In this document: positions 43,099 to 50,913 of the stretch, one piece after another
Layout of the letters: each line of letters opens with the position of its first letter
Numbering within the stretch: the first letter of the stretch is position 1
From: Acidimicrobiales bacterium
GTDB lineage: Bacteria > Actinomycetota > Acidimicrobiia > Acidimicrobiales > Aldehydirespiratoraceae
Reading direction: 5' to 3'
Length of the DNA: 64,000 nucleotides
Assembly: GCA_040219515.1 (NCBI GenBank)
Contig: JAVJSI010000013.1
Span: 124,001 to 188,000 of the forward strand
The notes under the pieces: model-generated
Databases searched by the model: none
What the model was told of the DNA's origin: nothing
Seen by the model: only the letters and a program-made list of their open reading frames with translations
Made by a program: the position numbers and the translations under genes

Positions 43099-43460
43099 GA
43101 GCTCTGCTCCTTCAGGGCCTCGATGAGGCGGTCGGTGTTGGCCCGGTCCTCGTAGACGAGACGAACGAGCCAGTAGCGGAAGTAGCGGGTGAGGCTGGCT
43201 CGCACGAACAGGGCGACGGCGCCGAGGGCGACCACCACGGCGACGAGGGCCAGGATGATCGACTCGTTCTGATCGCGGACGTCGCTTGCGCTCGTCGAAC
43301 TGAAGTAGGCGATCAGGCCGAGCCCGATGGCAACGACGAACAGCACGATGGCGACACGAACCGCCATGCGTTCGGGGTTGGCCTTGCCGCCGCTCAGCCG
43401 TAGGTCGTCGACCTGGCTCTGGAACTCCTGCAGCCGGGGGCTGTTCTCATCGGTCATCAA
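43095..43460 (-). CDS. Small two-helix membrane protein of the transporter operon
   Basis: A 121-residue protein with a charged N-terminus, two transmembrane helices (AIVLFVVAIGLGLIAYFS and ILALVAVVVALGAVALFVRA) and a cationic C-terminal tail that ends EALKEQSS. No family is recognised. It overlaps livF by four bases upstream and the amidohydrolase by four bases downstream, an unusual place for a membrane subunit in a Liv-type operon. It could anchor or modulate the transporter, but no direct evidence exists. Confidence 0.8.
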   Translation of the reverse strand: MMTDENSPRLQEFQSQVDDLRLSGGKANPERMAVRVAIVLFVVAIGLGLIAYFSSTSASDVRDQNESIILALVAVVVALGAVALFVRASLTRYFRYWLVRLVYEDRANTDRLIEALKEQSS

Positions 43461-44173
43461 TGTCCTCCAGATTCGATGCCCAGGTAGGCAGCGGTCAGTT
43501 CTTCGGCGATTTCGGCGGGTGGTCCGGTCCGCGTGATGCGGCCGTGGAGCATGATGGCCGCACTGTCGGCGACACCCAAAACAGTCTGCGCGAACTGCTC
43601 GACGATCAGGATCGAGAGCCCGCCGCGGGCGAGCTCGGCGACCTGGCCGTAGAGCTCCTCGACGATGATCGGCGCGAGTCCCATCGAGAGCTCGTCGAGC
43701 ATGAGCAGCGCCGGGTCGGTCGACATCGCCCGGGCCATGGCGAGCATCTGCTGCTCGCCGCCCGACAACGTGCCGGCGAGCTGCTTGCGTCGCTCGCCGA
43801 GGCGAGGGAACAGCGCATAGGCCCGGTCGGCGATCTCACCGTAGGACTTGCCGCTGAACGTCATCATGCGGATGTTCTCGGCCACGGTGAGGTTCGGGAA
43901 GATGCCCCGACCCTCGGGCACGAGACACACGCCGGCACGCGCCAGCGCGTCGGGGCGGGCGCCGTTGACCTCGCGTCCGCCGATCAGCAGCTGGCCGCCG
44001 CTGGGTTGGATCTGTCCGCTGGCCACGGCGAGCGTCGTGCTCTTGCCGGCGCCGTTCGGGCCGAGCAGGGCGAGCACCCGGCCGGGTTCCAGCACCAGGT
44101 CGACGCCGTGGAGCACGTCGATGATGCCGTAGCCGGCGCGAACGCCGCGGAGTTCGAGGAGGGGAGGAGTCAT
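43457..44173 (-). CDS. livF: Branched-chain amino acid-type ABC transporter ATPase LivF
   Basis: A 238-residue ABC ATPase. Walker A is LLGPNGAGKSTT; the signature is TLSGGEQQMLA; Walker B is ALLMLDELSMGL; and the LivF-specific VPEGRGIFPNLTVAENI and VEQ(FAQT) switch are present. It powers import with LivG and the fused LivHM permease. Overlaps at both ends (ATGA) with livG and the small membrane-protein gene indicate coupling. The substrate is a hydrophobic amino acid, amide or other small organic molecule. Confidence 0.95.
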   Translation of the reverse strand: MTPPLLELRGVRAGYGIIDVLHGVDLVLEPGRVLALLGPNGAGKSTTLAVASGQIQPSGGQLLIGGREVNGARPDALARAGVCLVPEGRGIFPNLTVAENIRMMTFSGKSYGEIADRAYALFPRLGERRKQLAGTLSGGEQQMLAMARAMSTDPALLMLDELSMGLAPIIVEELYGQVAELARGGLSILIVEQFAQTVLGVADSAAIMLHGRITRTGPPAEIAEELTAAYLGIESGGH

Positions 44174-44925
44174 CCGTCGGTTCCCAGGTAGGCGCCGCGG
44201 ACGGCCTCGTCGTTCTGGATCTCGTGGGGGGTGCCGGCGGCGATGATCTGTCCGAAGTCGAGCACGTGGATGTACGTGCAGGTGTTCATCACGAACCCCA
44301 TGTCGTGCTCCACGAGCAGGACGGCGAGGTCGTCCTCGTTCACGAGTTGGCGCAGGAGTTCGCCGACACCGGCGGTCTCCTCCTCGGTGAGCCCCGACGA
44401 CGCCTCGTCGAGCAGCAGCACCTTGGGTTGCGTGGCGAGCGCCCGGGCCAGCTCGACGAGCCTCGCCGTGCCGGTCGGGAGGGTGCCCACCGTGATCTCG
44501 GCGACGTCGGTGAGTCCGACGCGCTCGAGGATCTCGTCGGCCATCTGTCCGGGATTCGCCACCCGATGCATCTCGGCCGCGACGAGCACGTTGTCGCGCG
44601 CACTCAGGGAGTTGAAGGCCTCGAGCTTCTGGAACGTCCGCGACAGCCCACGGCGGGCTCGGGCGTGGACCCCGATCCGGGTGACCGGCTTCCCGCCCAG
44701 CCGGACCTCGCCGGCGGTGGGCGCCTGGTGACCGGTGATCACGTTGAACAGGGTCGTCTTGCCCGCGCCGTTCGGACCGATGAGGCCGGTGATCGTGCCG
44801 GCGGTGGCGCTCACGTTCGCCTGGCTCAACGCCTGGAGTCCGCCGAAACGAACGTCGATGTCCTGTGCCTCGAGCACCGCCTCCTGCTCAGACATTGCTT
44901 GCTCAGACGTTGCTTGCTCAGACAT
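44170..44925 (-). CDS. livG: Branched-chain amino acid-type ABC transporter ATPase LivG
   Basis: A 251-residue ABC ATPase. Walker A is LIGPNGAGKTTLFNV, the LivG motif RGLSRTFQKLEAF is present, the signature reads TLPTGTARLVELARAL (a degenerate form), and Walker B is KVLLLDEASSGL. The N-terminus is an odd SEQATSEQAMSEQ stretch encoded by a 15-bp tandem repeat that provides two candidate ATG starts (44925 and 44895); the homologous core begins only around residue 15, so 44895 is possible. The upstream fused permease ends at 44918, giving a 8-bp overlap with 44925. Confidence 0.92.
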   Translation of the reverse strand: MSEQATSEQAMSEQEAVLEAQDIDVRFGGLQALSQANVSATAGTITGLIGPNGAGKTTLFNVITGHQAPTAGEVRLGGKPVTRIGVHARARRGLSRTFQKLEAFNSLSARDNVLVAAEMHRVANPGQMADEILERVGLTDVAEITVGTLPTGTARLVELARALATQPKVLLLDEASSGLTEEETAGVGELLRQLVNEDDLAVLLVEHDMGFVMNTCTYIHVLDFGQIIAAGTPHEIQNDEAVRGAYLGTDG

Positions 44926-44929
44926 TGCT
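44885..44929. repeat. Three tandem 15-bp repeats at the livG start
   Basis: TGCTCAGACATTGCT-type units begin at 44885, 44900 and 44915 with a 15-bp period. The minus strand reads ATG-AGC-like starts in copies 1 and 3, but ACG in the middle copy, so the repeat adds SEQAT/SEQAM residues in frame. Confidence 0.75.
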
Positions 44930-47185
44930 GCCGCCTGCCAGCTTGGCCGCTGCGGGACCCGCGGCGTGTCCCTCGACCCCGTGGGCGTAGCCGCCGGTGG
45001 GGGTCACGTCGTCGATGATGCCGAGGGTGTGGTCGAGCGCCACCACCGCCTCGCTCGTGAACGGTTCGGTCAGACCCAGCCCGCCGACTTCGGGCACGCG
45101 CTTCTTTTCCTTTTCGCGCGCGGCTTCCTCGCGGGCGTCGTGTCGCCACGGCAGCAGGGGCGCGAAGCCCTTGCCCATCTCGAAGATCGCCCCGCGGACG
45201 TTGACCACCATGCCGATGGCCAGCAGACCCGGTCCGAACTTGGCCAGGAAGTCCTCGAGGATCCAGACGAGGAAACTCACGTTGCCCGTCGCCTCCAGAC
45301 GTTCGGCCAACCCCTGGAAGACGAACTGGAACGAGAGGAACACGCCGGCGATGGGGAACGACATTCCCGCCGCGGCCATGAGCAGCACGATGGTGAGGCC
45401 CTGGAGGAGGTCGAAGTTGCGGATCGGGTCGACGGTCGTCTTGCTGACGGCCCAGAACACGCCGGCCATCCCGGCGATCGATGCCGACGTGGCGTAGACG
45501 ATGACCTTCGTCCACATGACGTTGACCCCGATGGTGGCGGCCGCGGCCTGGCTGTCCTGCATCGCCATCCAGCGACGTCCGTAGCGCGATCGGCGCAGAA
45601 CGATCAGTCCGAACATCCCGATCGCGAACACGGTGACCACGAGCATGAAGAAGCTGAGGCGAGAGTCGAAGTCGAGTCGGAAGAAGCCCACGTCCCAGTT
45701 GAGGTTCGTGTAGGTGTGGGCCTGCGGGAACACCTTGGGGTGAGGGAAGAACAGGTTGCTCATGATGAGCGCGAACGCGAGCGAGAGCAGCGCGAGGTAG
45801 AGACCCTCGAGCCGTGCCGCGAAGAGGGCCACCAGGGCGCCCAACGGTGCGCTGAGCAGGCCGATCACCGGCAACCACCACAGGTTCCCGGTGTCCTCGG
45901 CGAACCATCGGAACAGGAACGCGCCGAAGCCGGCAAAAGCGAGGGGTGCGAAGTTCACCTGGCCCGCCCAGCCGGTGAGCGGGACGAGCGAGATGCCGAT
46001 CAGGGCGAGCACCATGGCCGCGATGGCGTTGTTGAGGCTGACTTCGCTCCACTCGCCCGGATCCCAGATGACGAAGTGGAACAGGCCGCGAGCCATCACG
46101 AAGGCGACCACGATGAGGGCCACGGCACCGACGGCGCCTTCCCAGACCCGTGTCGTGCGTTCGATGGGTCTGAGGTTGGAGCTCACCCGTCCGACCGTCA
46201 GTCGTGATTGGGGAAGGGCGAGAACCACGAGGAAGAGAACGATGGGTGCGATCCCGCGGTTCGCGAACCGCCACTCGGCCCCGAGGCTGACCCACTGGCC
46301 GTAGTGGCTCTCGAGCAGGCCGATGAGCAGTGCCCCCACCACCGTGAGGGGCAGGCTGCGGAGCTGGCCGAACGCGGCGGCCGAGATGGCCACGATCAGC
46401 ATCAGGTTGTTGAGATTCGTGCCGTTGAACTCCGTCTCCGGGGCGATGAGGATCCCGGCCAGCGCGGCCAACGACGATCCCAGTGCCCACGCAAACCCGG
46501 AGAGAACGCCGGGTCGGGCGCCGTTGAGCGCGGTGAGTTCGCGATTGTCGACCACCGCTCGCATGGCGACACCGATGCGCGTCCGGAACAGCAGGAGGCG
46601 CAGGAGCACGGCGATCAGCGCGGCGATCACGATCATCGCGAAGCGGTGCCACAGGACGTTGTAGCTGCCGATGGAGAAACCCTCGCCGGCCCAGAAGTAC
46701 TCGATCCGGCGGATCTTGTCGGCCTGCCAGATCTGGCCGGTGAGGGTGAGCAGGAACACCATCAGGCCGACGGTGACCATCAGCTGCACGACGAGAGGAA
46801 GCGTGCGCACCTGCCGCATGAGGACGACGTCGATGGCGATCCCGAGCAGCGGGGCCACGACGAACACGACGATGAGGAGGCCGAGCCAGTTGGGCAATCC
46901 CAGGGCGTCGCGGTTCTCCACGAGTTCCCAATAGACGAACGCGCAGAAGACGCCGATACCGCCGTGGGCGAAATTGAATGTGCCGGTCGTCGTGTAGACC
47001 ACGACGAGGCCGGCCGCGGAGACCGCGTAGAGCGAACCGATGGCCAAGCCGATGATGGTCGCCTGGAGCAAACCGTCGGCCGTGACCTCGCGGCCGGCCC
47101 AGCCCGCGGTGCCCACGTAGAGCACCAGGGCCAGGCCGGCCGCGATCGCGACCAAGAGCGACGTTCGGAGGTGCGGCAACCTCAC
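44918..47185 (-). CDS. Fused LivH-LivM ABC transporter permease
   Basis: A 755-residue membrane protein joining two permease subunits normally encoded separately. The N-terminal half (~1-330) is LivH-like with AIGSLYAVSAAGLVVVYTTTGTFNFAHGG and a TRIGVAMRAVVDN loop. The C-terminal half (~350-690) is LivM-like with SLNNAIAAMVLALIGISLVPLTGWAGQVNFAPLAFAGFGA and a RRSRYGRRWMAMQDSQAAAATIG coupling loop. A charged ~65-residue cytosolic tail closes the protein. GTG 47185 is the start, 37 bp after the binding-protein stop. It overlaps livG by 8 bp. Confidence 0.93.
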   Translation of the reverse strand: MRLPHLRTSLLVAIAAGLALVLYVGTAGWAGREVTADGLLQATIIGLAIGSLYAVSAAGLVVVYTTTGTFNFAHGGIGVFCAFVYWELVENRDALGLPNWLGLLIVVFVVAPLLGIAIDVVLMRQVRTLPLVVQLMVTVGLMVFLLTLTGQIWQADKIRRIEYFWAGEGFSIGSYNVLWHRFAMIVIAALIAVLLRLLLFRTRIGVAMRAVVDNRELTALNGARPGVLSGFAWALGSSLAALAGILIAPETEFNGTNLNNLMLIVAISAAAFGQLRSLPLTVVGALLIGLLESHYGQWVSLGAEWRFANRGIAPIVLFLVVLALPQSRLTVGRVSSNLRPIERTTRVWEGAVGAVALIVVAFVMARGLFHFVIWDPGEWSEVSLNNAIAAMVLALIGISLVPLTGWAGQVNFAPLAFAGFGAFLFRWFAEDTGNLWWLPVIGLLSAPLGALVALFAARLEGLYLALLSLAFALIMSNLFFPHPKVFPQAHTYTNLNWDVGFFRLDFDSRLSFFMLVVTVFAIGMFGLIVLRRSRYGRRWMAMQDSQAAAATIGVNVMWTKVIVYATSASIAGMAGVFWAVSKTTVDPIRNFDLLQGLTIVLLMAAAGMSFPIAGVFLSFQFVFQGLAERLEATGNVSFLVWILEDFLAKFGPGLLAIGMVVNVRGAIFEMGKGFAPLLPWRHDAREEAAREKEKKRVPEVGGLGLTEPFTSEAVVALDHTLGIIDDVTPTGGYAHGVEGHAAGPAAAKLAGGSNV

Positions 47186-47222
47186 CGGGCTGCCGCGTTC
47201 TGATCGGTCATCGGCGTCGGGC

Positions 47223-48689
47223 TCAGTCGAGCTCGAACGTCTCGGGGTTCGCCGTCACCGCACGACCGGGGTACGAGCAGTCGAGCTCGCCCCGCTCGGT
47301 CGGCTGGACCCGAACGTATTCGCCGTTCTGTACCTGCAACAGCACGAAGCAGTTGCCGATGGCATTCGTGGTGCTGAAGTCGGCGGGGGAAACCCACCCG
47401 CCGGCGTCGAAGGACTCGGTGGCCGCGAGCTCGTCGAGCAGCGATTGGCGAGTGACGCCGTTGGGACCGTCGCGGTCGACGATGCGGTTCACCGACTGCT
47501 CGAAGAGCAGACCGTCCATCCAGGCGCCGGCCGCCCACGCGGGCGGGAAGTCCGTGCCGATGCCGTCGAGGAACGCACTGAGGTTCTCGTTGGTGTCGGC
47601 CTCTTCGAAGGGCAGGAAGAACATCCAGACGTAGACGCCCTCGGCATCGGCACCGCCCTCTTCGATGAAGGCGGGGGTGTAGCACGAGAGCGAGCACAGC
47701 CAGGTGATCGAGTCCACGTCGATGCCCTGCACCGCGGCTTCGCGCTTCATCTTGAGCATCGCCTGGTCGTTGGAGCCGTTGTAGACGTAGTTCGAGCCGT
47801 TCTCACGGATCGCGGCGACGTACTGCCCGTACTCGGCCTGGGTGGCCGCACCCGAGGCACCGAAGATGGCGTCCCAGGTGACACCGGCCTGGGCTTGGCC
47901 CTCGGTGATGGGAACGGCCGAAGCGACCGTCGACGGGAGGTCAGCAGGAACGATGAAGACGCCGTTGAAGTCGACACCGAGCGATTCGGCGAGGAACTCC
48001 TGGGCGCCGGTGGCGACCGTGTACTCGCGGTCGCCGCCCTCGTAGGGGCAGGTTGCGCCGGGTCGGCTCAGGTGGAAGCTGTTGGCCGAGCACTGGTGCG
48101 GCACCTCGGTGGTGATGTAGGCGATGTCGGCGACGCCGATCGGGTCGCCGTTGGCGTTGGGGCAGCTGTTGAGGTCGGCGGTGTCGAGGCCGAACAGCAC
48201 GGTCGTGCCCACGAGGGCCAGGGCCGAGTCGCAGGCCTTGAGGAAGCCGGCAACGGTCTGGGTGCCGTCGAGCTTCGAGTCGTGGAATTCGGCTTCGACC
48301 TGGCGACAGGCGAGTCCGCCGTTCGCGTTGACCGCATCGGCCCAGGCGAGCACACCGTCGCGCGATCCGGCGAAGAGGCCGGGGGCGAGCGGAGAGTCGA
48401 CGTCGGCCATCACGATCACCTTGATGGTGTCCTCGGTGACACCGGTGTCGGTGGCCTCGAGGGTCACGCCCTCGCAGGGGTCGGTTTCGGGGGCGGCTTC
48501 GGTGGTCGTCGTGTCGTCGCCACCTTCCCCTTCGTCGCCGCCGTCACCCTCGTCGGGGGCCGCAGCGGTCGTGGTGGTGTCACCGGCATCGGTGGCGGTG
48601 TCGTCGTCTCGGTCGCTGCCGCAGGCTGCAGCCAGCATGCCCAGCGCCAAGACGGCTGACAGCCATCGGATCAGAAGTTTCTTCGACAT
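47223..48689 (-). CDS. ABC transporter substrate-binding lipoprotein (type I periplasmic fold)
   Basis: A 488-residue exported lipoprotein. The signal peptide ends in the lipobox LAAAC with Cys23; a long acidic/threonine linker (D/T/E-rich, ~30-65) follows. The body is a periplasmic-binding-protein type 6 (Leu/Ile/Val-like) module with VTEDTIKVIVMADVDSPLAPG and AFLDGIGTDFPPAWAAGAWMDGL. It would deliver the ligand to the fused LivHM permease downstream. An AGGGG ribosome site precedes ATG 48689, and a TATCGT/TTGGCA promoter with an overlapping 16-bp palindrome lies in the divergent gap to mutA. Cysteine-rich loops (LCSLSC, CPYEGG) suggest extracellular disulfides. Confidence 0.93.
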   Translation of the reverse strand: MSKKLLIRWLSAVLALGMLAAACGSDRDDDTATDAGDTTTTAAAPDEGDGGDEGEGGDDTTTTEAAPETDPCEGVTLEATDTGVTEDTIKVIVMADVDSPLAPGLFAGSRDGVLAWADAVNANGGLACRQVEAEFHDSKLDGTQTVAGFLKACDSALALVGTTVLFGLDTADLNSCPNANGDPIGVADIAYITTEVPHQCSANSFHLSRPGATCPYEGGDREYTVATGAQEFLAESLGVDFNGVFIVPADLPSTVASAVPITEGQAQAGVTWDAIFGASGAATQAEYGQYVAAIRENGSNYVYNGSNDQAMLKMKREAAVQGIDVDSITWLCSLSCYTPAFIEEGGADAEGVYVWMFFLPFEEADTNENLSAFLDGIGTDFPPAWAAGAWMDGLLFEQSVNRIVDRDGPNGVTRQSLLDELAATESFDAGGWVSPADFSTTNAIGNCFVLLQVQNGEYVRVQPTERGELDCSYPGRAVTANPETFELD

Positions 48690-48738
48690 GGACCCCTCCA
48701 GAGGGACGTGCTCAAGGCCGTTGGATCGGCCGCCGCGG

Positions 48739-48777
48739 ACGATAGTCGGCCGCCCCACCAATGTGCCAAACGGCACA
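48739..48777 (-). promoter_or_regulatory. Transporter promoter and 16-bp palindromic operator candidate
   Basis: The minus-strand -10 TATCGT (48744-48739) and -35 TTGGCA (48769-48764) are 19 bp apart. The -35 lies inside a perfect palindrome TGTGCC-AAAC-GGCACA (48762-48777) facing the divergent mutA gene, so a regulator here could control both transcripts. Confidence 0.45.
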
Positions 48778-48823
48778 GCGCTACCAGGCGCGCCCGAGAT
48801 CGACGGCCGGAACCCGGCGCCGG

Positions 48824-48829
48824 TACGGT
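48824..48829 (+). promoter_or_regulatory. Leaderless -10 box TACGGT for mutA
   Basis: TACGGT ends 6 nt before ATG 48836, giving a leaderless mutA message. No cobalamin riboswitch can fit in this short gap. Confidence 0.55.
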
Positions 48830-48835
48830 CGGGCC

Positions 48836-50644
48836 ATGACTGATCTGGATCTGGGCGCGGAGTTCCCCACTCCCCATCGCGACGAGTGGCTCGATGCCGT
48901 CGAGAAGGTGCTTCGTGGCAAGTCCTTCGAGAAGGTGCTGGTGGGCGAGACCCGCGACGGACTCGACATCCAGCCGCTCTACACGGCCGATGGTGCCACC
49001 CGGGTCGGGCTCGTCGACGCCGACCCGGTGCGCCTCGATCGCGGCTGGGATGTGCGCCAGGTCCACGACGGTCGCGACCCCGCGGCCTGTGCCCGCCTCG
49101 TGTGCGATGAGCTCGAGCGGGGTGTCACCTCCGTCGAACTCGTTGCGCCACCCGAGGGCTGGACGCTCGACTCGCTGCGCGAGGCGACGACGGGTGTGCT
49201 CTTCGATCTGGCCCCCGTGGTGCTCTCGCCCCATGGCGATGTCGCGGCGGCCCGGGCCCTTCACTCGCTCGTCAGCGAGAGCGGCCATGCCGCGACCGCC
49301 GGTGCCTGGCTCGGTCTCGATCCGATCGGCGAGACCGCCCGCACCGGCGTCACGGGTGACGGCGCCGACACCGACGACGCGATGCGAGCCGCAGCCGAGC
49401 TCGCGCCCACGCTGCCCAACGGACGCGCCGTCACGGTCGACTCCACCCGCTACGCCGACGCCGGTGCCACCGAGGCCGAGGAGTTGGCGTGGAGCATCGC
49501 CACCGGCGTCGCCTACCTCCGTGCCCTCGAAGCGGCCGGACTCGACCCCGCCGGCGCCGCGCAGACCATCGGGTTCCGCCTGAGCGCGGGCGCCGATCAG
49601 TTCGTCACCATCGCCACCCTGCGTGCGGCCCGCCGTCTGTGGCGACGGGTGCTCGATGCCTGTGGCGTGTCGCCCGACGGCCCCGCCCAGGTGATCCAGG
49701 CGGTCACGAGTCGGGCGATGTACAGCCGCCGCGACCCGTGGGTGAACATGCTGCGGGCCACCACGGCCACCCTCGCGGCCGGCGTCGGGGGCGCCGACGC
49801 CGTCACCGTGTTGCCCTTCGACGACGCGATCGGCGAGTCCGACGGGTTCTCACGGCGGGTCGCCCGCAACACGCAGCTCCTGCTGATCGAGGAGTCGCAC
49901 CTCGCGCTCGTCGTCGACCCGGCGGCCGGTTCGTGGTTCGTCGAGTCGTTGACCGACCGGCTCGCCAATGCGGCCTGGGCGATCTTCCAGAAGGTCGAGG
50001 CCGACGGTGGCATCGAGGCCGCGCTGGCCGACGGCACGATCGCCGCCGCCCTCGACGCCGCGTGGAACGAACGTCTCGACGCACTCGGCACGCGGCGCAC
50101 GCCCATCACCGGTGTGTCCGAGTTCCCGAACCTCGACGAGACCGTCGTCGACCGGCCCACCCGTAAGCCCGGCGGCGGGTTCCCGATCCGCCGACTCGCC
50201 GCCCCGTTCGAGGCGCTGCGCGATGGCGCCGATCGTGTCCTGGCCGCCACCGGCCGACGACCCACCGTGCACCTCGCCGCCCTCGGTCCGCTCGCCACCC
50301 ACACCGCCCGCTCCACCTGGATCACGAACTTCCTCGCCGTCGGCGGGGTGGCCGTCGACGGCGGCGACACACCGGGCGCCGATTCGCCGCTCGAAGCCGA
50401 AGCGAAGTTCGCCGAGAGCGGCGCCACCGTCGCGGTGATCTGTTCGTCCGACGGGGTCTACGCCGAGCGGGCCGCGGCCACGGCCACCGCGCTGAAGGAA
50501 GCCGGCGCCACCAAGGTCGCGCTCGCCGGTGCGCCCGGCGACCTGCGCGACGAACTGACGGCCGCCGGCGTCGATGAGTTCTGGCACGTCGGCGTCGACG
50601 TGCTCGACGCCCTCACCCGCCTTCACGCCGATCTCGGTGTCTGA
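48836..50644 (+). CDS. mutA: Methylmalonyl-CoA mutase small subunit MutA
   Basis: A 602-residue subunit with an N-terminal TIM-barrel domain ([82 protein letters not shown]) and a C-terminal cobalamin-like domain (~460-600) that lacks the DxHxxG ligand motif, as expected for the non-catalytic small subunit. It forms a heterodimer with MutB that isomerises R-methylmalonyl-CoA to succinyl-CoA. TACGGT 6 nt upstream implies a leaderless start. A small membrane-protein gene and mutB follow on the same strand. Confidence 0.95.
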   Translation: MTDLDLGAEFPTPHRDEWLDAVEKVLRGKSFEKVLVGETRDGLDIQPLYTADGATRVGLVDADPVRLDRGWDVRQVHDGRDPAACARLVCDELERGVTSVELVAPPEGWTLDSLREATTGVLFDLAPVVLSPHGDVAAARALHSLVSESGHAATAGAWLGLDPIGETARTGVTGDGADTDDAMRAAAELAPTLPNGRAVTVDSTRYADAGATEAEELAWSIATGVAYLRALEAAGLDPAGAAQTIGFRLSAGADQFVTIATLRAARRLWRRVLDACGVSPDGPAQVIQAVTSRAMYSRRDPWVNMLRATTATLAAGVGGADAVTVLPFDDAIGESDGFSRRVARNTQLLLIEESHLALVVDPAAGSWFVESLTDRLANAAWAIFQKVEADGGIEAALADGTIAAALDAAWNERLDALGTRRTPITGVSEFPNLDETVVDRPTRKPGGGFPIRRLAAPFEALRDGADRVLAATGRRPTVHLAALGPLATHTARSTWITNFLAVGGVAVDGGDTPGADSPLEAEAKFAESGATVAVICSSDGVYAERAAATATALKEAGATKVALAGAPGDLRDELTAAGVDEFWHVGVDVLDALTRLHADLGV

Positions 50645-50716
50645 GGACATGCGGATTCGTCGCCCGGACGCAGACGGGACCGTTCCCGGCGTCGCCGTCG
50701 GGACCTCGCCCGTCCG

Positions 50717-50884
50717 GTGATCTCGCCCCTCGCCCGCTTCGGTTGGATCACGTTCGGCGCCGGCTCGCTCGTCTTCGCCGTACTGGGCGTGGTGGACCGC
50801 GATTGGTGGGTCGCGTTCGGTGGGCTCCTGTTCGTGCTCGGCTGCGCGGCCCTCTACGTCGACGGCGCTCGCAACGAGGCCTGA
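50717..50884 (+). CDS. Small two-helix membrane protein between mutA and mutB
   Basis: A 55-residue frame starting GTG at 50717 and ending TGA at 50884. It predicts two transmembrane helices ([17 protein letters not shown] and [19 protein letters not shown]) and a short charged C-terminus (DGARNEA). The composition is clearly membrane-like rather than shadow-like. There is no obvious ribosome site; a 23-codon ATG frame at 50649 overlaps it and could couple translation. It lies 72 bp after mutA and 29 bp before mutB. Function is unknown. Confidence 0.5.
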   Translation: MISPLARFGWITFGAGSLVFAVLGVVDRDWWVAFGGLLFVLGCAALYVDGARNEA

Positions 50885-50899
50885 CGGCCGGACCAACTG

Positions 50900-50905
50900 T
50901 ACGGT
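50900..50905 (+). promoter_or_regulatory. Leaderless -10 box TACGGT for mutB
   Basis: TACGGT ends 8 nt before ATG 50914, suggesting mutB can be transcribed independently of mutA. Confidence 0.5.
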
Positions 50906-50913
50906 TGACCTCC

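Noticed and set aside
48690-48835. Cobalamin riboswitch upstream of mutA
   Set aside because: The gap is only 146 bp, shared with a divergent promoter, and mutA has a leaderless -10; no B12-box-like sequence seen.
50649-50720. 23-codon frame before the small membrane protein
   Set aside because: Too short and without ribosome site or recognisable sequence; only mentioned as a possible coupling leader.
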